Assembly: GCA_963665215.2 (NCBI GenBank) | Contig: CAXXWW010000008.1 | Coordinates: 558,001-622,000, forward strand | Direction of reading: 5' to 3' | DNA from: G963665215 sp963665215 | Lineage (GTDB): Bacteria; Chloroflexota; Dehalococcoidia; Lucifugimonadales; CAUZJF01 | DNA length: 64,000 nucleotides | Shown: positions 25,431 to 33,746 of the stretch, piece by piece | How the letters are laid out: every line of letters begins with the position of its first letter | How positions within the stretch are numbered: the first letter of the stretch is position 1 | Notes under the pieces: model-generated | The model's input: only the letters and a program-made list of their open reading frames with translations | The model's database searches: none | What the model was told of the DNA's origin: nothing | Position numbers and translations under genes: made by a program

Positions 25431-26846
25431 CTAACCCCCGTACCCCTCCCACTCCCGAATGTCCACGAAGTGGCCGGCAATGGCGGCGGCGGCGGCCATC
25501 TGCGGGCTGACGAGGTGGGTGCGGCCGCCCTTGCCCTGACGGCCCTCGAAGTTGCGGTTGGATGTGGACGCGCAGCGCTCGCCGGGCTGGAGGATGTCCG
25601 GGTTCATTCCCAGACACATTGAGCAGCCGGCCTCGCGCCAGTCGAAGCCCGCGTCCTTGAAGATGCCGTCCAGACCCTCTAGCTCGGCCTGCTTCTTCAC
25701 GGCGTAGGAGCCCGGCACCACCATGGCGTGGACGTGGTCGCTCACCTTGCGGCCTTGAATCACCTGAGAAGCGGCCCGTAGGTCTTCGATGCGGGCGTTG
25801 GTGCAGGAGCCCAGGAACACTCGGTCGATGGCTATCTCCTGAATGAGGGTGTCGGGCTCCAGGTCCATGTACTGGAGCGCCCGCTCGGCGGCCTGCCGGT
25901 CTCCCGGGTTGGGGAATGAGGCCGGGTCCGGGACGCGTCCGGTGACCGGCACCACCATCCCAGGGTTGGTGCCCCAGGATACCATAGGCTCCAGGGCAGC
26001 CGCCTGGACCTCCACGAGGGTGTCGAACCTCGCGCCCGGCTCGGTGGGCAGCTCCCGCCAGCGCTCCACGGCGTCGTCGAAGGCGTCGCCCTGGGGCACC
26101 TGGGGGCGGCCACGCATATAGTCGAAGGTGGTCTCGTCGGGGGCCACCATGCCGGCCCGCGCTCCGGCCTCGATGGTCATGTTGCAGACGGTCATGCGGC
26201 CTTCCATGGTGAGGGACCGGACCGCCTCCCCCGTGTACTCGATGACGTAGCCCCTGCCACCGTCGATGCCTATCTGGCCGATAATGCCCAGGACAAGGTC
26301 CTTGGCTGTCACCCCGTACGGCAGGGAGCCGTTGACTCGCACCTCCATGGACTTGGGCTTTGCCTGGACCAGACACTGGGTGGCCAGGACCTGCTCAACC
26401 TGAGTGGTGCCGATCCCCAGGGCGAATGCGCCAAAGGCGCCGTGGGTCGACGTGTGACTGTCGCCGCAGACTATGACTTGACCCGGCTGAGTGTATCCCT
26501 GCTCCGGGCCGATGATGTGTACGATGCCCTGTAGCGGGCTGTGCATGTCGTGGAGGGTAACGCCAAACTCCTGGCAGTTCCGCGAGAGTGCTTCCAGCTG
26601 TCGGCGGGCGGCACCGTCGGTTATCGGCTTGGAGCGGTCCGATGTGGGGGTGTTGTGGTCGGCCGTGGCGATGGTCAAATCGGGGCGCCGCACGCTGCGA
26701 CCAGCCATCCTCAGCCCGTCGAAGGCCTGTGCGGAGGTGACCTCGTGCATCAGATGGAGGTCTACGTACAGGATGGTGGACTCGCCCGGCTCATGGTGGA
26801 CCACGTGGGCGTCCCAGATCTTTTGGAACATCGTCTTTGGAGGCAT
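25431..26846 (-). CDS. leuC: 3-isopropylmalate dehydratase large subunit
   Basis: The 471-aa product is a full-length aconitase-family enzyme of the LeuC type: HLMHEVTSAQAFDGLRMAGR, CGDSHTSTHGAFGAFALGIG, VFLGSCTNARIEDLRAA with the first Fe-S Cys, CSMCLGMNPDILQPGERCAS with the other two, and SNRNFEGRQGKGGRTHLVSP. It carries the [4Fe-4S] cluster and works with LeuD in leucine synthesis. Start ATG 26846. Confidence 0.97.
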   Translation of the reverse strand: MPPKTMFQKIWDAHVVHHEPGESTILYVDLHLMHEVTSAQAFDGLRMAGRSVRRPDLTIATADHNTPTSDRSKPITDGAARRQLEALSRNCQEFGVTLHDMHSPLQGIVHIIGPEQGYTQPGQVIVCGDSHTSTHGAFGAFALGIGTTQVEQVLATQCLVQAKPKSMEVRVNGSLPYGVTAKDLVLGIIGQIGIDGGRGYVIEYTGEAVRSLTMEGRMTVCNMTIEAGARAGMVAPDETTFDYMRGRPQVPQGDAFDDAVERWRELPTEPGARFDTLVEVQAAALEPMVSWGTNPGMVVPVTGRVPDPASFPNPGDRQAAERALQYMDLEPDTLIQEIAIDRVFLGSCTNARIEDLRAASQVIQGRKVSDHVHAMVVPGSYAVKKQAELEGLDGIFKDAGFDWREAGCSMCLGMNPDILQPGERCASTSNRNFEGRQGKGGRTHLVSPQMAAAAAIAGHFVDIREWEGYGG

Positions 26847-26937
26847 TTTGCTGTTGGTCCTCGGCGCCGGGCGCGTTCATGCAAATGAGGACACGATATG
26901 CCGCGCTGCCAGGGTGATGGTCGATGCACCGCGGGCG

Positions 26938-28488
26938 CTAGTTTGTAGTCGGGGCCTCCCCGGCCTGCTCAATAGCGAGGAGCCGGTTCAAGGCGTTCAT
27001 GTATGCCTTGGCGCTGGCCACGATGACGTCCGTGTCCGAGCCCCGGCCGGCGTAGGCCTTGCCGTCCTTCTCGATCCGGATCGTGACGTCTCCCATGGCG
27101 TCTATGCCCTCGGTAACGGCGTCAACTCGATACTCCGTCAGTACGTTTGGCACCTGTACTATCCGGTTGATGGCCTTGTACACTGCATCGACGGGTCCCG
27201 TGCCGGTATCGGCATCGGTGACCGACTCTCCGGCCTGGTCTATGAGCCTGACGGTGGCGGTGGGAATCTCGTGGTTGCCGCACGAGACCTGGACGTGGTC
27301 CAGCTTGTAGACCACCCTCTCGGAAACCGTGCGGCGCTGGTCGGCCATCAGGGCCTCCAGGTCCGCGTCGGTGACCTCGCGCTTTCGATCGGCCAGGCTC
27401 TTGAATGCCTCGAATGCCGCATCAAGCTGGTCCTGGTCCAGCCTGTACCCGAGCTCCTCGAGGCGAGAGCGGAGACCGGCGCGGCCGCTCAGCTTACCCA
27501 ACACCAGGACGCTGCTGGGCCAGCCGACGGTGTGGGGCTCCATGATCTCGAAGGTGGTGCGCTCCTTCAGCACACCATCCTGGTGGATGCCGGAGGCGTG
27601 CCGGAAGGCGTTGGCGCCGACGATGGCCTTGTTGGGCTGCACGGGGAAGCCCGTGATGTCGCTCACCAGGCGGCTGGTGCGATAGATCTGGGTGGTGTCG
27701 ATGTTGGTGCCCACGCCCAGCAGGTCCTTGCGGGTCTCGATGGCCATTATGACCTCTTCAAGGGGTGCGTTTCCCGCTCGCTCGCCAAGGCCGTTGATGC
27801 AGCCCTCCACCTGGCGGACTCCCTCCTGTACCGCGGCCAGGCTGTTGGCCGATGCGTTCCCCAGGTCGTTGTGACAGTGCACGCTCACCACCGCCTGACG
27901 GATGTTTGGCACATTCTGAATGATGGACTTGATCAGCCCGGCGAACTCCGCGGGTATTGAGTAGCCCACGGTGTCGGGGATGTTGACCGTGGTCGCGCCG
28001 GCGTCTATGGTCGCCTCCAAGATTTTGTAAAGGTAGTCCCGATCGGTCCGCGTGGCGTCCATGGGCGAGAACTCGACGTCGTCGCAGTAGCCCTTGGCCC
28101 GCTCCACCGATGAGACGGCCATGTCCAGCACCTCCTCCGGGTTGCGGCGGAGCAGCTCCCAGATCTGGACGTCGGAGCTGGAGATGAAGACGTGGATTCG
28201 CGGGTGCTGGGCGTCCTTAATGGCCTCCCAAGCAGCGTCGATGTCCTTGGGGTGGCAGCGGGCAAGCGAGGCGATGATGGGCCTTCGGACCTCGCTCGCA
28301 ATAGCCTGCACGGCCTTGAAGTCGCCGGGTGAGCTGGCGGCAAAGCCGGCCTCGATGATGTCCACCCCCAGGCGGTCGAGCTGCCGGGCTATCTCAAGCT
28401 TCTCATCGGCGGTGAGGCCGATGCCGGGGGACTGCTCTCCGTCCCTGAGCGTGGTGTCGAAGATAAGTACTTTGTCCTGCTGTGCCAT
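26938..28488 (-). CDS. leuA: 2-isopropylmalate synthase
   Basis: The 516-aa product has the TIM-barrel DRE-metallolyase signatures IFDTTLRDGEQSPGIGLTAD near the N-terminus, SVHCHNDLGNASANSLAAVQ with the metal His pair, and GCINGLGERAGNAPLEEV, then the C-terminal regulatory domain (DHVQVSCGNHEIPTATVRL onwards) that binds leucine for feedback inhibition. It condenses acetyl-CoA with 2-ketoisovalerate. AGAAGGA precedes the ATG at 28488. The residues distinguish it poorly from homocitrate or citramalate synthases, but the leuCD neighbours support LeuA. Confidence 0.95.
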   Translation of the reverse strand: MAQQDKVLIFDTTLRDGEQSPGIGLTADEKLEIARQLDRLGVDIIEAGFAASSPGDFKAVQAIASEVRRPIIASLARCHPKDIDAAWEAIKDAQHPRIHVFISSSDVQIWELLRRNPEEVLDMAVSSVERAKGYCDDVEFSPMDATRTDRDYLYKILEATIDAGATTVNIPDTVGYSIPAEFAGLIKSIIQNVPNIRQAVVSVHCHNDLGNASANSLAAVQEGVRQVEGCINGLGERAGNAPLEEVIMAIETRKDLLGVGTNIDTTQIYRTSRLVSDITGFPVQPNKAIVGANAFRHASGIHQDGVLKERTTFEIMEPHTVGWPSSVLVLGKLSGRAGLRSRLEELGYRLDQDQLDAAFEAFKSLADRKREVTDADLEALMADQRRTVSERVVYKLDHVQVSCGNHEIPTATVRLIDQAGESVTDADTGTGPVDAVYKAINRIVQVPNVLTEYRVDAVTEGIDAMGDVTIRIEKDGKAYAGRGSDTDVIVASAKAYMNALNRLLAIEQAGEAPTTN

Positions 28489-28658
28489 GATAGCTTTTTT
28501 CCTTCTGTAGCCCTTATGAGTCTTCTATCGTGGCCTTCTAACGAAGACCGGGGCGAAAAAGGGCTAGGGAAGGGCCACTCAGTCCGCCGGGGCAGGCCCT
28601 GCCTGGACCCGACCCCTACGGCGAACTACGCGGTGTGTCTCCTCGGAGTGCATTTTCC

Positions 28659-28976
28659 TTATCCTAGATATCCAAGTTCTCCAAGGGCCCGTCTAACGCC
28701 GTCAGTATCAGGCATCACCCAATAAGCCCTCTTTCCTCCCCTGGTTGACTCACCCGACTTTGTCAGAATCCCATAGTTGGCGAGCAGCTTTAGTCCAGGC
28801 AACATTCCCACCCTGTGTGCCACCCATGAACCAGCAAATCTTCTTCCTCCCACTCGCTCGGCCTCTTGATAGCAGCCTCTCACAACTTCGAGCCAGTCTA
28901 CTTCCGGGTAGTCCAAGGAACGTCGAGAACTCCGTGGGTGTTCCCTCGCAAGCCTAATCACTGCGTCATAGCTCAT
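28659..28976 (-). CDS. Small winged-helix-like hypothetical protein inside the ilv-leu operon
   Basis: The product is 105 aa, basic, and contains GRRFAGSWVAHRVGMLPGLK and LLANYGILTKSGESTRGGKR, a pattern of helix, helix and beta-wing with polar/basic tip that resembles a winged-helix fold. I recognise no named family. It lies between ilvC (35 bp upstream) and leuA in the same direction, with GTAGGAAC before the ATG. A regulatory role in the operon is possible but unproven; it could equally be a passenger. Confidence 0.6.
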   Translation of the reverse strand: MSYDAVIRLAREHPRSSRRSLDYPEVDWLEVVRGCYQEAERVGGRRFAGSWVAHRVGMLPGLKLLANYGILTKSGESTRGGKRAYWVMPDTDGVRRALGELGYLG

Positions 28977-29011
28977 GTTGAGTTCCTACCGCAATTGATA
29001 AGGGCCCTGAG

Positions 29012-30010
29012 CTAGTCCGCGTCCTGGAGGAAGGACATCATGCCTCGCAGCTCTCTGCCGACGGACTCGATGGGGTGCTCGGCGTTCTCGCGGCGCAGAC
29101 GATTGAAGCGGGGCCGGCCCTCGTCGTTCTCTGCGATCCACTCCCGGGCGAAGCTGCCGTCCTGGATGGCGGCCAGCACCTTTTTCATGTTCTCCTTGAC
29201 GTGCTCGTCGACAACCATGGGACCGCGGCTATAGTCGCCGTACTCGGCGGTGTCGCTTATGGAGTAGCGCATGTACTCCATGCCGCCCTGGTAGAGCAGG
29301 TCGACTATCAGCTTGAGCTCGTGCATGCACTCGAAGTAGGCTGATTCGGGCTGGTAGCCGCCCTCGACCAGCGTCTCGAAGGCCGCCTTGATCAGCGCGG
29401 TCACACCGCCGCACAGCACCGTCTGCTCGCCGAATAGGTCGGTTTCGGTCTCCTCTTTGAAGGTGGTGTCCAGCACGCCGGCTCGCGTGCATCCAACGCC
29501 CTTTGAGTAGGCCAGACCGGTCGCTCTGGCGTGACCGGATGCGTCCTGGTGGATGGCCAGCAGGCCGGGAACGCCCGAGCCCTTGGTGAACACCTCTCGC
29601 ATCCTGTGGCCCGGCGCCTTGGGCGCCACCATCGACACGTCGATGCTGTCCGGTGGCACGATGGTCCGGTAGTGGATGTTGAAGCCGTGGGCGAACATGA
29701 GCGTATCACCGGGGGTCAGATGGGGTTCTACGGACTCCCTGTATACCTCCGCCATTGCGGTGTCGGGTAGGAGCATCATGATGATGTCAGAGTCCCGGGC
29801 AACGTCCGCCACAATGCCGACCTCGAGGCCTTGCTCCTCGGCCTTCGCCCAACTCTTGCTGCTCTCGTACAGGCCCACGGTCACGTTCAGGCCGCTGTCC
29901 TTCAGGTTCAGGGAGTGGGCGTGGCCCTGGCTCCCGTAACCGATTATGCCTATCGCCCGGTCCTGTATGACCGACAGGTCGGCGTCGTCTTGGTAGTACA
30001 TCTTGGCCAT
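29012..30010 (-). CDS. ilvC: Ketol-acid reductoisomerase
   Basis: The 332-aa class I enzyme has the NADPH-binding motif IGIIGYGSQGHAHSLNLKDS, MVAPKAPGHRMREVF, the Mg-binding Asp/Glu region DLFGEQTVLCGG and the C-terminal knotted domain ECMHELKLIVDLLYQGGMEY and SISDTAEYGDYSRGP. It converts acetolactate to dihydroxyisovalerate. It follows ilvN by about 130 bp in the same unit. Confidence 0.97.
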   Translation of the reverse strand: MAKMYYQDDADLSVIQDRAIGIIGYGSQGHAHSLNLKDSGLNVTVGLYESSKSWAKAEEQGLEVGIVADVARDSDIIMMLLPDTAMAEVYRESVEPHLTPGDTLMFAHGFNIHYRTIVPPDSIDVSMVAPKAPGHRMREVFTKGSGVPGLLAIHQDASGHARATGLAYSKGVGCTRAGVLDTTFKEETETDLFGEQTVLCGGVTALIKAAFETLVEGGYQPESAYFECMHELKLIVDLLYQGGMEYMRYSISDTAEYGDYSRGPMVVDEHVKENMKKVLAAIQDGSFAREWIAENDEGRPRFNRLRRENAEHPIESVGRELRGMMSFLQDAD

Positions 30011-30139
30011 AGTGGCTGCGTCTCCGAGTTATGGATTTGGACCTGAGCGGCCTCACCCCCGTCCTCGCCCTGCTTGCGGGGAGCGGCGTCCGGGAGCCCG
30101 GCCTGTTGACCTACAGGCGGGGCCGAGACGTATTGGGTT

Positions 30140-30700
30140 CTAGATGGACGATGATTCACCCCAGGTGTCGGTCGCCTTCTCTCCTTGGCGCGTCGGGCCG
30201 ACGCCCACCCCGCGGTTCAACGCGATGGTGCCGGTGCGCATGACCTCCAGCACGCCGAAAGTCTTCAGTAGGTCCTGGAGCGAGTCCACCTTGTCTTCGT
30301 CACCGCTGACCTCGACGATGAGCGACTCGGCCGCCACGTCCACGATGTTGGCGCGGAAGATGTCCACGATCTGCATGATCTCGCTGCGGGTCTGTACGTT
30401 CGCCTTGACCCTCATGAGGGCAAGCTCCCGGGAGACGATATTCTCGCTGGAGATATCCGAGACCTTGATGACGTCGATGAGCTTGTGAAGATGTTTGGTC
30501 ACCTGCTCTACCACCCTGTCGTCACCCTCAACCACAAAGGTCATGCGGGAGAGGTCGGGCACCTCGCTGCGTCCGACGGCCAGGCTGGCGATGTTGAATC
30601 CCCGCCGCCGGAACATGCTGGAAACCCGGTTGAGGACGCCGGGTTTATCCTGGACCAGGGCGGTGATGGTGTGTTTCGGTGGGGCGCCGTTGCGGTTCAC
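30140..30700 (-). CDS. ilvN: Acetolactate synthase small (regulatory) subunit
   Basis: The 186-aa product has the ACT domain HTITALVQDKPGVLNRVSSM, FRRRGFNIASLAVGRSEVPD, and a second regulatory domain with MRVKANVQTRSEIMQIVDIF. It binds valine and stimulates the large subunit. The GTG start overlaps the ilvB stop as GTGA, so the subunits are translationally coupled. Confidence 0.95.
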   Translation of the reverse strand: MNRNGAPPKHTITALVQDKPGVLNRVSSMFRRRGFNIASLAVGRSEVPDLSRMTFVVEGDDRVVEQVTKHLHKLIDVIKVSDISSENIVSRELALMRVKANVQTRSEIMQIVDIFRANIVDVAAESLIVEVSGDEDKVDSLQDLLKTFGVLEVMRTGTIALNRGVGVGPTRQGEKATDTWGESSSI

Positions 30701-32391
30701 GTGCGTGCCTTTCTGGGGGCAGGCTCCTCGATCAGATCGTGGATAGTTTGCCCCGCGGGTATCATGGGGTAGACATTCTCCTCTTCTTCGACCAAGAAAT
30801 CTATGAGTGCGGGGCCGCTGTATTGCATCGCCCTCTCAATGGCCGATCTGACTTGAGTCTTGTCGGTGACCCGGATGCCCAGCATGCCAAAGGCCTCCGC
30901 CAGCTTCACGAAGTCTGGGTTGTGGGTGTAGTAGGTGGCGACGTAGCTCTTGTCGTAGAAGAACTCCTGCCACTGGCGCACCATTCCCAGGTATTTGTTG
31001 TTTATTATGGCGAACTTGACGGGAATCTTGTTCTCCACCATTGTCGCCAGCTCCGCCATGGTCATCTGGAAGCCGCCGTCGCCTGCAACAGACCAGACCA
31101 CGCGATCCGGTTGCCCTACCTGGGCGCCCATGGCGCCTGGTACCTCGAAACCCATGGACCCTGAGCCTCCAGAGGTGACAAAGCTTCGAGGCTCTGTGAA
31201 GACGTAGTGTTGAGCGGCCCACATCTGGTGCTGTCCAACCCCGGTGACGACGATGGCCTTTCCCCCGGTGGCCTCGGAGAGCTGCCTGATTATGTACTGA
31301 GGCAGCAGCTTGTCGGTGTCCCGTATGTTCATGGACGGGTGCTCTCGCTTCAGCTCGTCGATGTGCTGTATCCACTCCAGGTGGGTGGTGGGGGCAACCT
31401 GCTGGTTGAGCTTTCTCAACACCCTCTTCAAATCGCCGACGATGGGCACGTCAACCTTGATGTTCTTGCCGATCTCCGAGGGGTCAATGTCCACGTGTAT
31501 CTTCCTGGAGTTGAGGGCAAAGGCGCTAGGCTTGCCGGTAATCCGGTCGTCGAAGCGCATCCCCAGCGCGATGAGCAGGTCGGCCTCCTCGATGGCCAGG
31601 CTGGCGTAGGCCATGCCGTGCATGCCGGGCATACCCACGCACAGGACGTGGTCGTCTGGGAAGGAGCTAATGCCCAGCAGCGTGGTGATGACGGGAATCT
31701 GTGCCTTTTCCGCCAGCTCACGCAGCTCATCGTAAGCCCCGGAGAAGATAATGCCATGTCCGGCCAGAATGACCGGTCGCTGGGACTGGTCGATGAGCTT
31801 TGCGGCCCTCTTGATCTGGCTGGCGTGACCCTCCAGGTTGGGCTTGTACCCCGGCAGGTCCACTGTCTTGGGATAGCGGAACTCCGCCTCCTCCTGGAAC
31901 ACGTCTTTGGGGATGTCCACCAGGACCGGCCCGGGCCGGCCGGTGCTGGCGATGTGGAACGCCTCCTTGATGGCCCGGGGTATGTCCGATGCGCTCATGA
32001 CCAGGTAGTTGTGCTTGGTGATGGGCAGGGTGATGCCCGTGGTGTCGGTCTCCTGGAAGGCGTCGCTCCCGATGGCGGCCCTGGGCACCTGACCGGTGAT
32101 AATAACCAGTGGGATGGAGTCCATCTGAGCGGTGGCGATGCCGGTCACCAGGTTGGTGGCGCCGGGCCCGGAGGTGGCCCACGCGACACCCGGCTTGCCG
32201 GTGACCCGGGAGTATCCGTCGGCTGCGTGAGCTGCACCCTGCTCGTGGCGTACGAGGATATGCCGTAGCTGAGGGTACTCGGGCAGCGTCTGATACAGGG
32301 GCAGAATGGCCCCCCCGGGGAGGCCGAAGATCACCTCCACCCCCTCTTTGATGAGGCTCTCACAAACTATCTGGGACCCGTTAAGTTTCAT
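30697..32391 (-). CDS. ilvB: Acetolactate synthase large (catalytic) subunit
   Basis: From ATG 32391 the product is 564 aa. It shows the TPP-enzyme features GVEVIFGLPGGAILPLYQTL, RHEQGAAHAADGYSRVTGKP with the catalytic Glu, FAD-region motifs, and VWSVAGDGGFQMTMAELATM plus NNKYLGMVRQWQEFFY for thiamine diphosphate/Mg binding. It makes acetolactate or acetohydroxybutyrate. A frame open to 32463 would run into the T-box terminator, so 32391 is the proper start. Expression is very likely controlled by the T-box leader upstream. Confidence 0.96.
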   Translation of the reverse strand: MKLNGSQIVCESLIKEGVEVIFGLPGGAILPLYQTLPEYPQLRHILVRHEQGAAHAADGYSRVTGKPGVAWATSGPGATNLVTGIATAQMDSIPLVIITGQVPRAAIGSDAFQETDTTGITLPITKHNYLVMSASDIPRAIKEAFHIASTGRPGPVLVDIPKDVFQEEAEFRYPKTVDLPGYKPNLEGHASQIKRAAKLIDQSQRPVILAGHGIIFSGAYDELRELAEKAQIPVITTLLGISSFPDDHVLCVGMPGMHGMAYASLAIEEADLLIALGMRFDDRITGKPSAFALNSRKIHVDIDPSEIGKNIKVDVPIVGDLKRVLRKLNQQVAPTTHLEWIQHIDELKREHPSMNIRDTDKLLPQYIIRQLSEATGGKAIVVTGVGQHQMWAAQHYVFTEPRSFVTSGGSGSMGFEVPGAMGAQVGQPDRVVWSVAGDGGFQMTMAELATMVENKIPVKFAIINNKYLGMVRQWQEFFYDKSYVATYYTHNPDFVKLAEAFGMLGIRVTDKTQVRSAIERAMQYSGPALIDFLVEEEENVYPMIPAGQTIHDLIEEPAPRKART

Positions 32392-32444
32392 GTGGTGCTC
32401 AAGTCTCCTGTGTCGTTTAGAGGCGTTTTGAATCGGCCAAGAAT

Positions 32445-32475
32445 AAAAAAACCCGTCCTGCATACAAGGGACGGG
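32445..32475 (-). terminator. Intrinsic terminator of the T-box leader
   Basis: On the minus strand CCCGTCC (32475-32469) pairs with GGACGGG (32458-32452) around a CTTGTATGCA loop and is followed by seven T. Its 5' arm lies just after the T-box sequence, so it is mutually exclusive with the antiterminator. Confidence 0.88.
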
Positions 32476-32772
32476 ATTTACAATCTCGCGGTACCACCCA
32501 ATTTGCCCGCCTGCGGCGGACCACTTGAGGGCTATAACGGCACCAACCGCCCGACCCTAGCGGATACTGGGGCGAATTACCAAGCGCGCAGAACACGCCA
32601 TTACCACATGTGTGTTCCGCAGCGCCATGCCCCCACTTGCTCCATTCAGGCCGAGTGCTCCGGGGCGAGTTCGCGGAGGGCGCCGGGCTTTCACACTGTC
32701 ACCGGCTCGCTGCAGCCTTCTCCCTTACTACTCCCCATCAACGCATCTCGGTGTATTTCGACCATTATTCGA
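32445..32772 (-). ncRNA. T-box riboswitch leader of the ilv-leu operon, probable Leu specifier
   Basis: The leader holds the T-box core TGGGTGGTACCGCG (32500-32487 on the minus strand), whose GGTGG part base-pairs with the NCCA end of uncharged tRNA, followed directly by an intrinsic terminator. Upstream, stem I features are visible: GATGGGGAGTAGTAAGGG with the AGTA bulge, the AGCGAGCCGG..AAGCCCGG hairpin, and GAACTCGCCCCGGAGC, in which CTC (32669-32667) stands at the specifier position seen in related leaders. CTC reads as leucine, matching the downstream leucine/valine genes. Secondary structure was judged by eye. Uncharged tRNA-Leu would relieve termination before ilvB. Confidence 0.87.
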
Positions 32773-32778
32773 CGCGTA

Positions 32779-32807
32779 ATTCTAGCACAGTCCAGATAGG
32801 GAGTCAA
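32779..32807 (-). promoter_or_regulatory. Sigma-70-type promoter of the T-box/ilv-leu transcript
   Basis: On the minus strand TTGACT (32807-32802) and TAGAAT (32784-32779) are exactly 17 bp apart, a few bases upstream of the T-box leader. Confidence 0.82.
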
Positions 32808-32850
32808 TGATTTTTCGTTGCTGCTGCCGCGCGAATCGCTTGCGGGTTTC

Positions 32851-33465
32851 CTAGCGGCTCTCCGCCGTTCTTTGCTTCCAGCGCTGGATCGTGCCGATGA
32901 TCGCTCCCTTCTGCTCGTCGGACGAATCGAACTTGCGGTACTCCAAAAGCTCCGCCTCGAACTTCTCCTGGTCTTCGGGGGCGACCGCCGCCTCGGTCGA
33001 CGCGCGCTCCATAAGCAACTCCCAGTTGTCTATCCCCAGCTGAATTCTCGAGGCCAGCTCTGCGAGACCTGTGCCGTAGCTGCCAAAGAAGTCCAGGCTC
33101 GCCTTGTTCGCCTCTGCCGCGTCCCTGGTCTGAAAGAAGCTCGGGATCGCGGCGCTTAGCAGCAGGCCGATGATTGCTATGACGGCTAACAGCTCGATGA
33201 GATGCAGCATGGTTACGCGGGTGCCCGGAACACGCCGCTCCCACGCAGAGACCTTCCTTGCCATGACAGACTTGAGAAAGCACTGCTGGCACAGGGGTTT
33301 GCCCTCGGGGTTTTGCGTGGCCTGGTCGGCAAATATGGACTGGCGGCACGCCACACACTCTACTTGCGCGTAGATGTCAGGGCGACGCTTGCTGTCGTAT
33401 TGGTAGCTGACGGGACGCCCCCTAGTGGCCGGACACGCTTCCCCTCTGCGGCACGTGTCTCCCAT
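32851..33465 (-). CDS. Zinc-ribbon protein with prepilin-like membrane helix
   Basis: From ATG 33465 the product is about 204 aa; a TTG at 33507 would add 14 residues with two more Cys. The N-terminal third is Cys-rich (CVACRQSIFADQ and KPLCQQCFLK), a likely CxxC-x(19)-CxxC zinc ribbon. Next comes a helix that strongly resembles a type IV prepilin start, LHLIELLAVIAIIGLLLSAA followed by IPSFF, but it lies about 85 residues in and the preceding peptidase glycine is absent. A charged C-terminal helical domain follows. I cannot assign a function; it may be a pilin-derived membrane anchor with a cytoplasmic zinc domain. Three 38-bp repeats lie directly upstream. Confidence 0.65.
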   Translation of the reverse strand: MGDTCRRGEACPATRGRPVSYQYDSKRRPDIYAQVECVACRQSIFADQATQNPEGKPLCQQCFLKSVMARKVSAWERRVPGTRVTMLHLIELLAVIAIIGLLLSAAIPSFFQTRDAAEANKASLDFFGSYGTGLAELASRIQLGIDNWELLMERASTEAAVAPEDQEKFEAELLEYRKFDSSDEQKGAIIGTIQRWKQRTAESR

Positions 33466-33524
33466 CCGACACGGGACATCGCACAGGTGGGGTGTTCTCA
33501 ATGGCAAAACTCGGCACCCTATGC

Positions 33525-33638
33525 GCTGTCTCTTGGTTTAGCATAATATCGCGCTCTAAGCCGCTGTCTGTTGGTTTAGCATAATATCGCGCTCTAAGCC
33601 GCTGTCTCTTGGTTTAGCATAATATCGCGCTCTAAGCC
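33525..33638 (-). repeat. Three tandem 38-bp repeats
   Basis: Copies occupy 33525-33562, 33563-33600 and 33601-33638 with no spacer and a single base difference (in copy 2). Each holds TTTAGCATAATATCGCGC; on the minus strand that gives a TATTAT -10-like word per unit. They lie 18 bp upstream of the first possible start of the zinc-ribbon/pilin-like gene and 108 bp from IS256 copy 2. Without spacers this is not a CRISPR array; it may be a regulatory repeat or minisatellite. Confidence 0.9.
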
Positions 33639-33746
33639 ACAGGACGGGCACGTAATCGGAGCGGCCATTTCTCCCACCCCCATCTTGGTTTATGGGGAGT
33701 GTACCCTGTTTCCCTTTGGCCTGAGTACCCATTGGCGTTCACCTTT

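Noticed and set aside
25318..26376. Long open frame overlapping leuC on the same strand in another frame
   Set aside because: It is a low-complexity Gly/Arg/Pro-rich translation in the shadow of the clearly conserved LeuC; GC-rich DNA gives many such frames.
31207..32268. 353-codon open frame opposite ilvB
   Set aside because: Antisense shadow of ilvB with no recognisable protein features. The same applies to long antisense frames opposite ruvB, mcmA1, acyl-CoA dehydrogenase, ftsK, topA, pepQ and the rhomboid gene.
33525..33638. CRISPR array
   Set aside because: The 38-bp units touch each other without spacers, and no cas gene is near.
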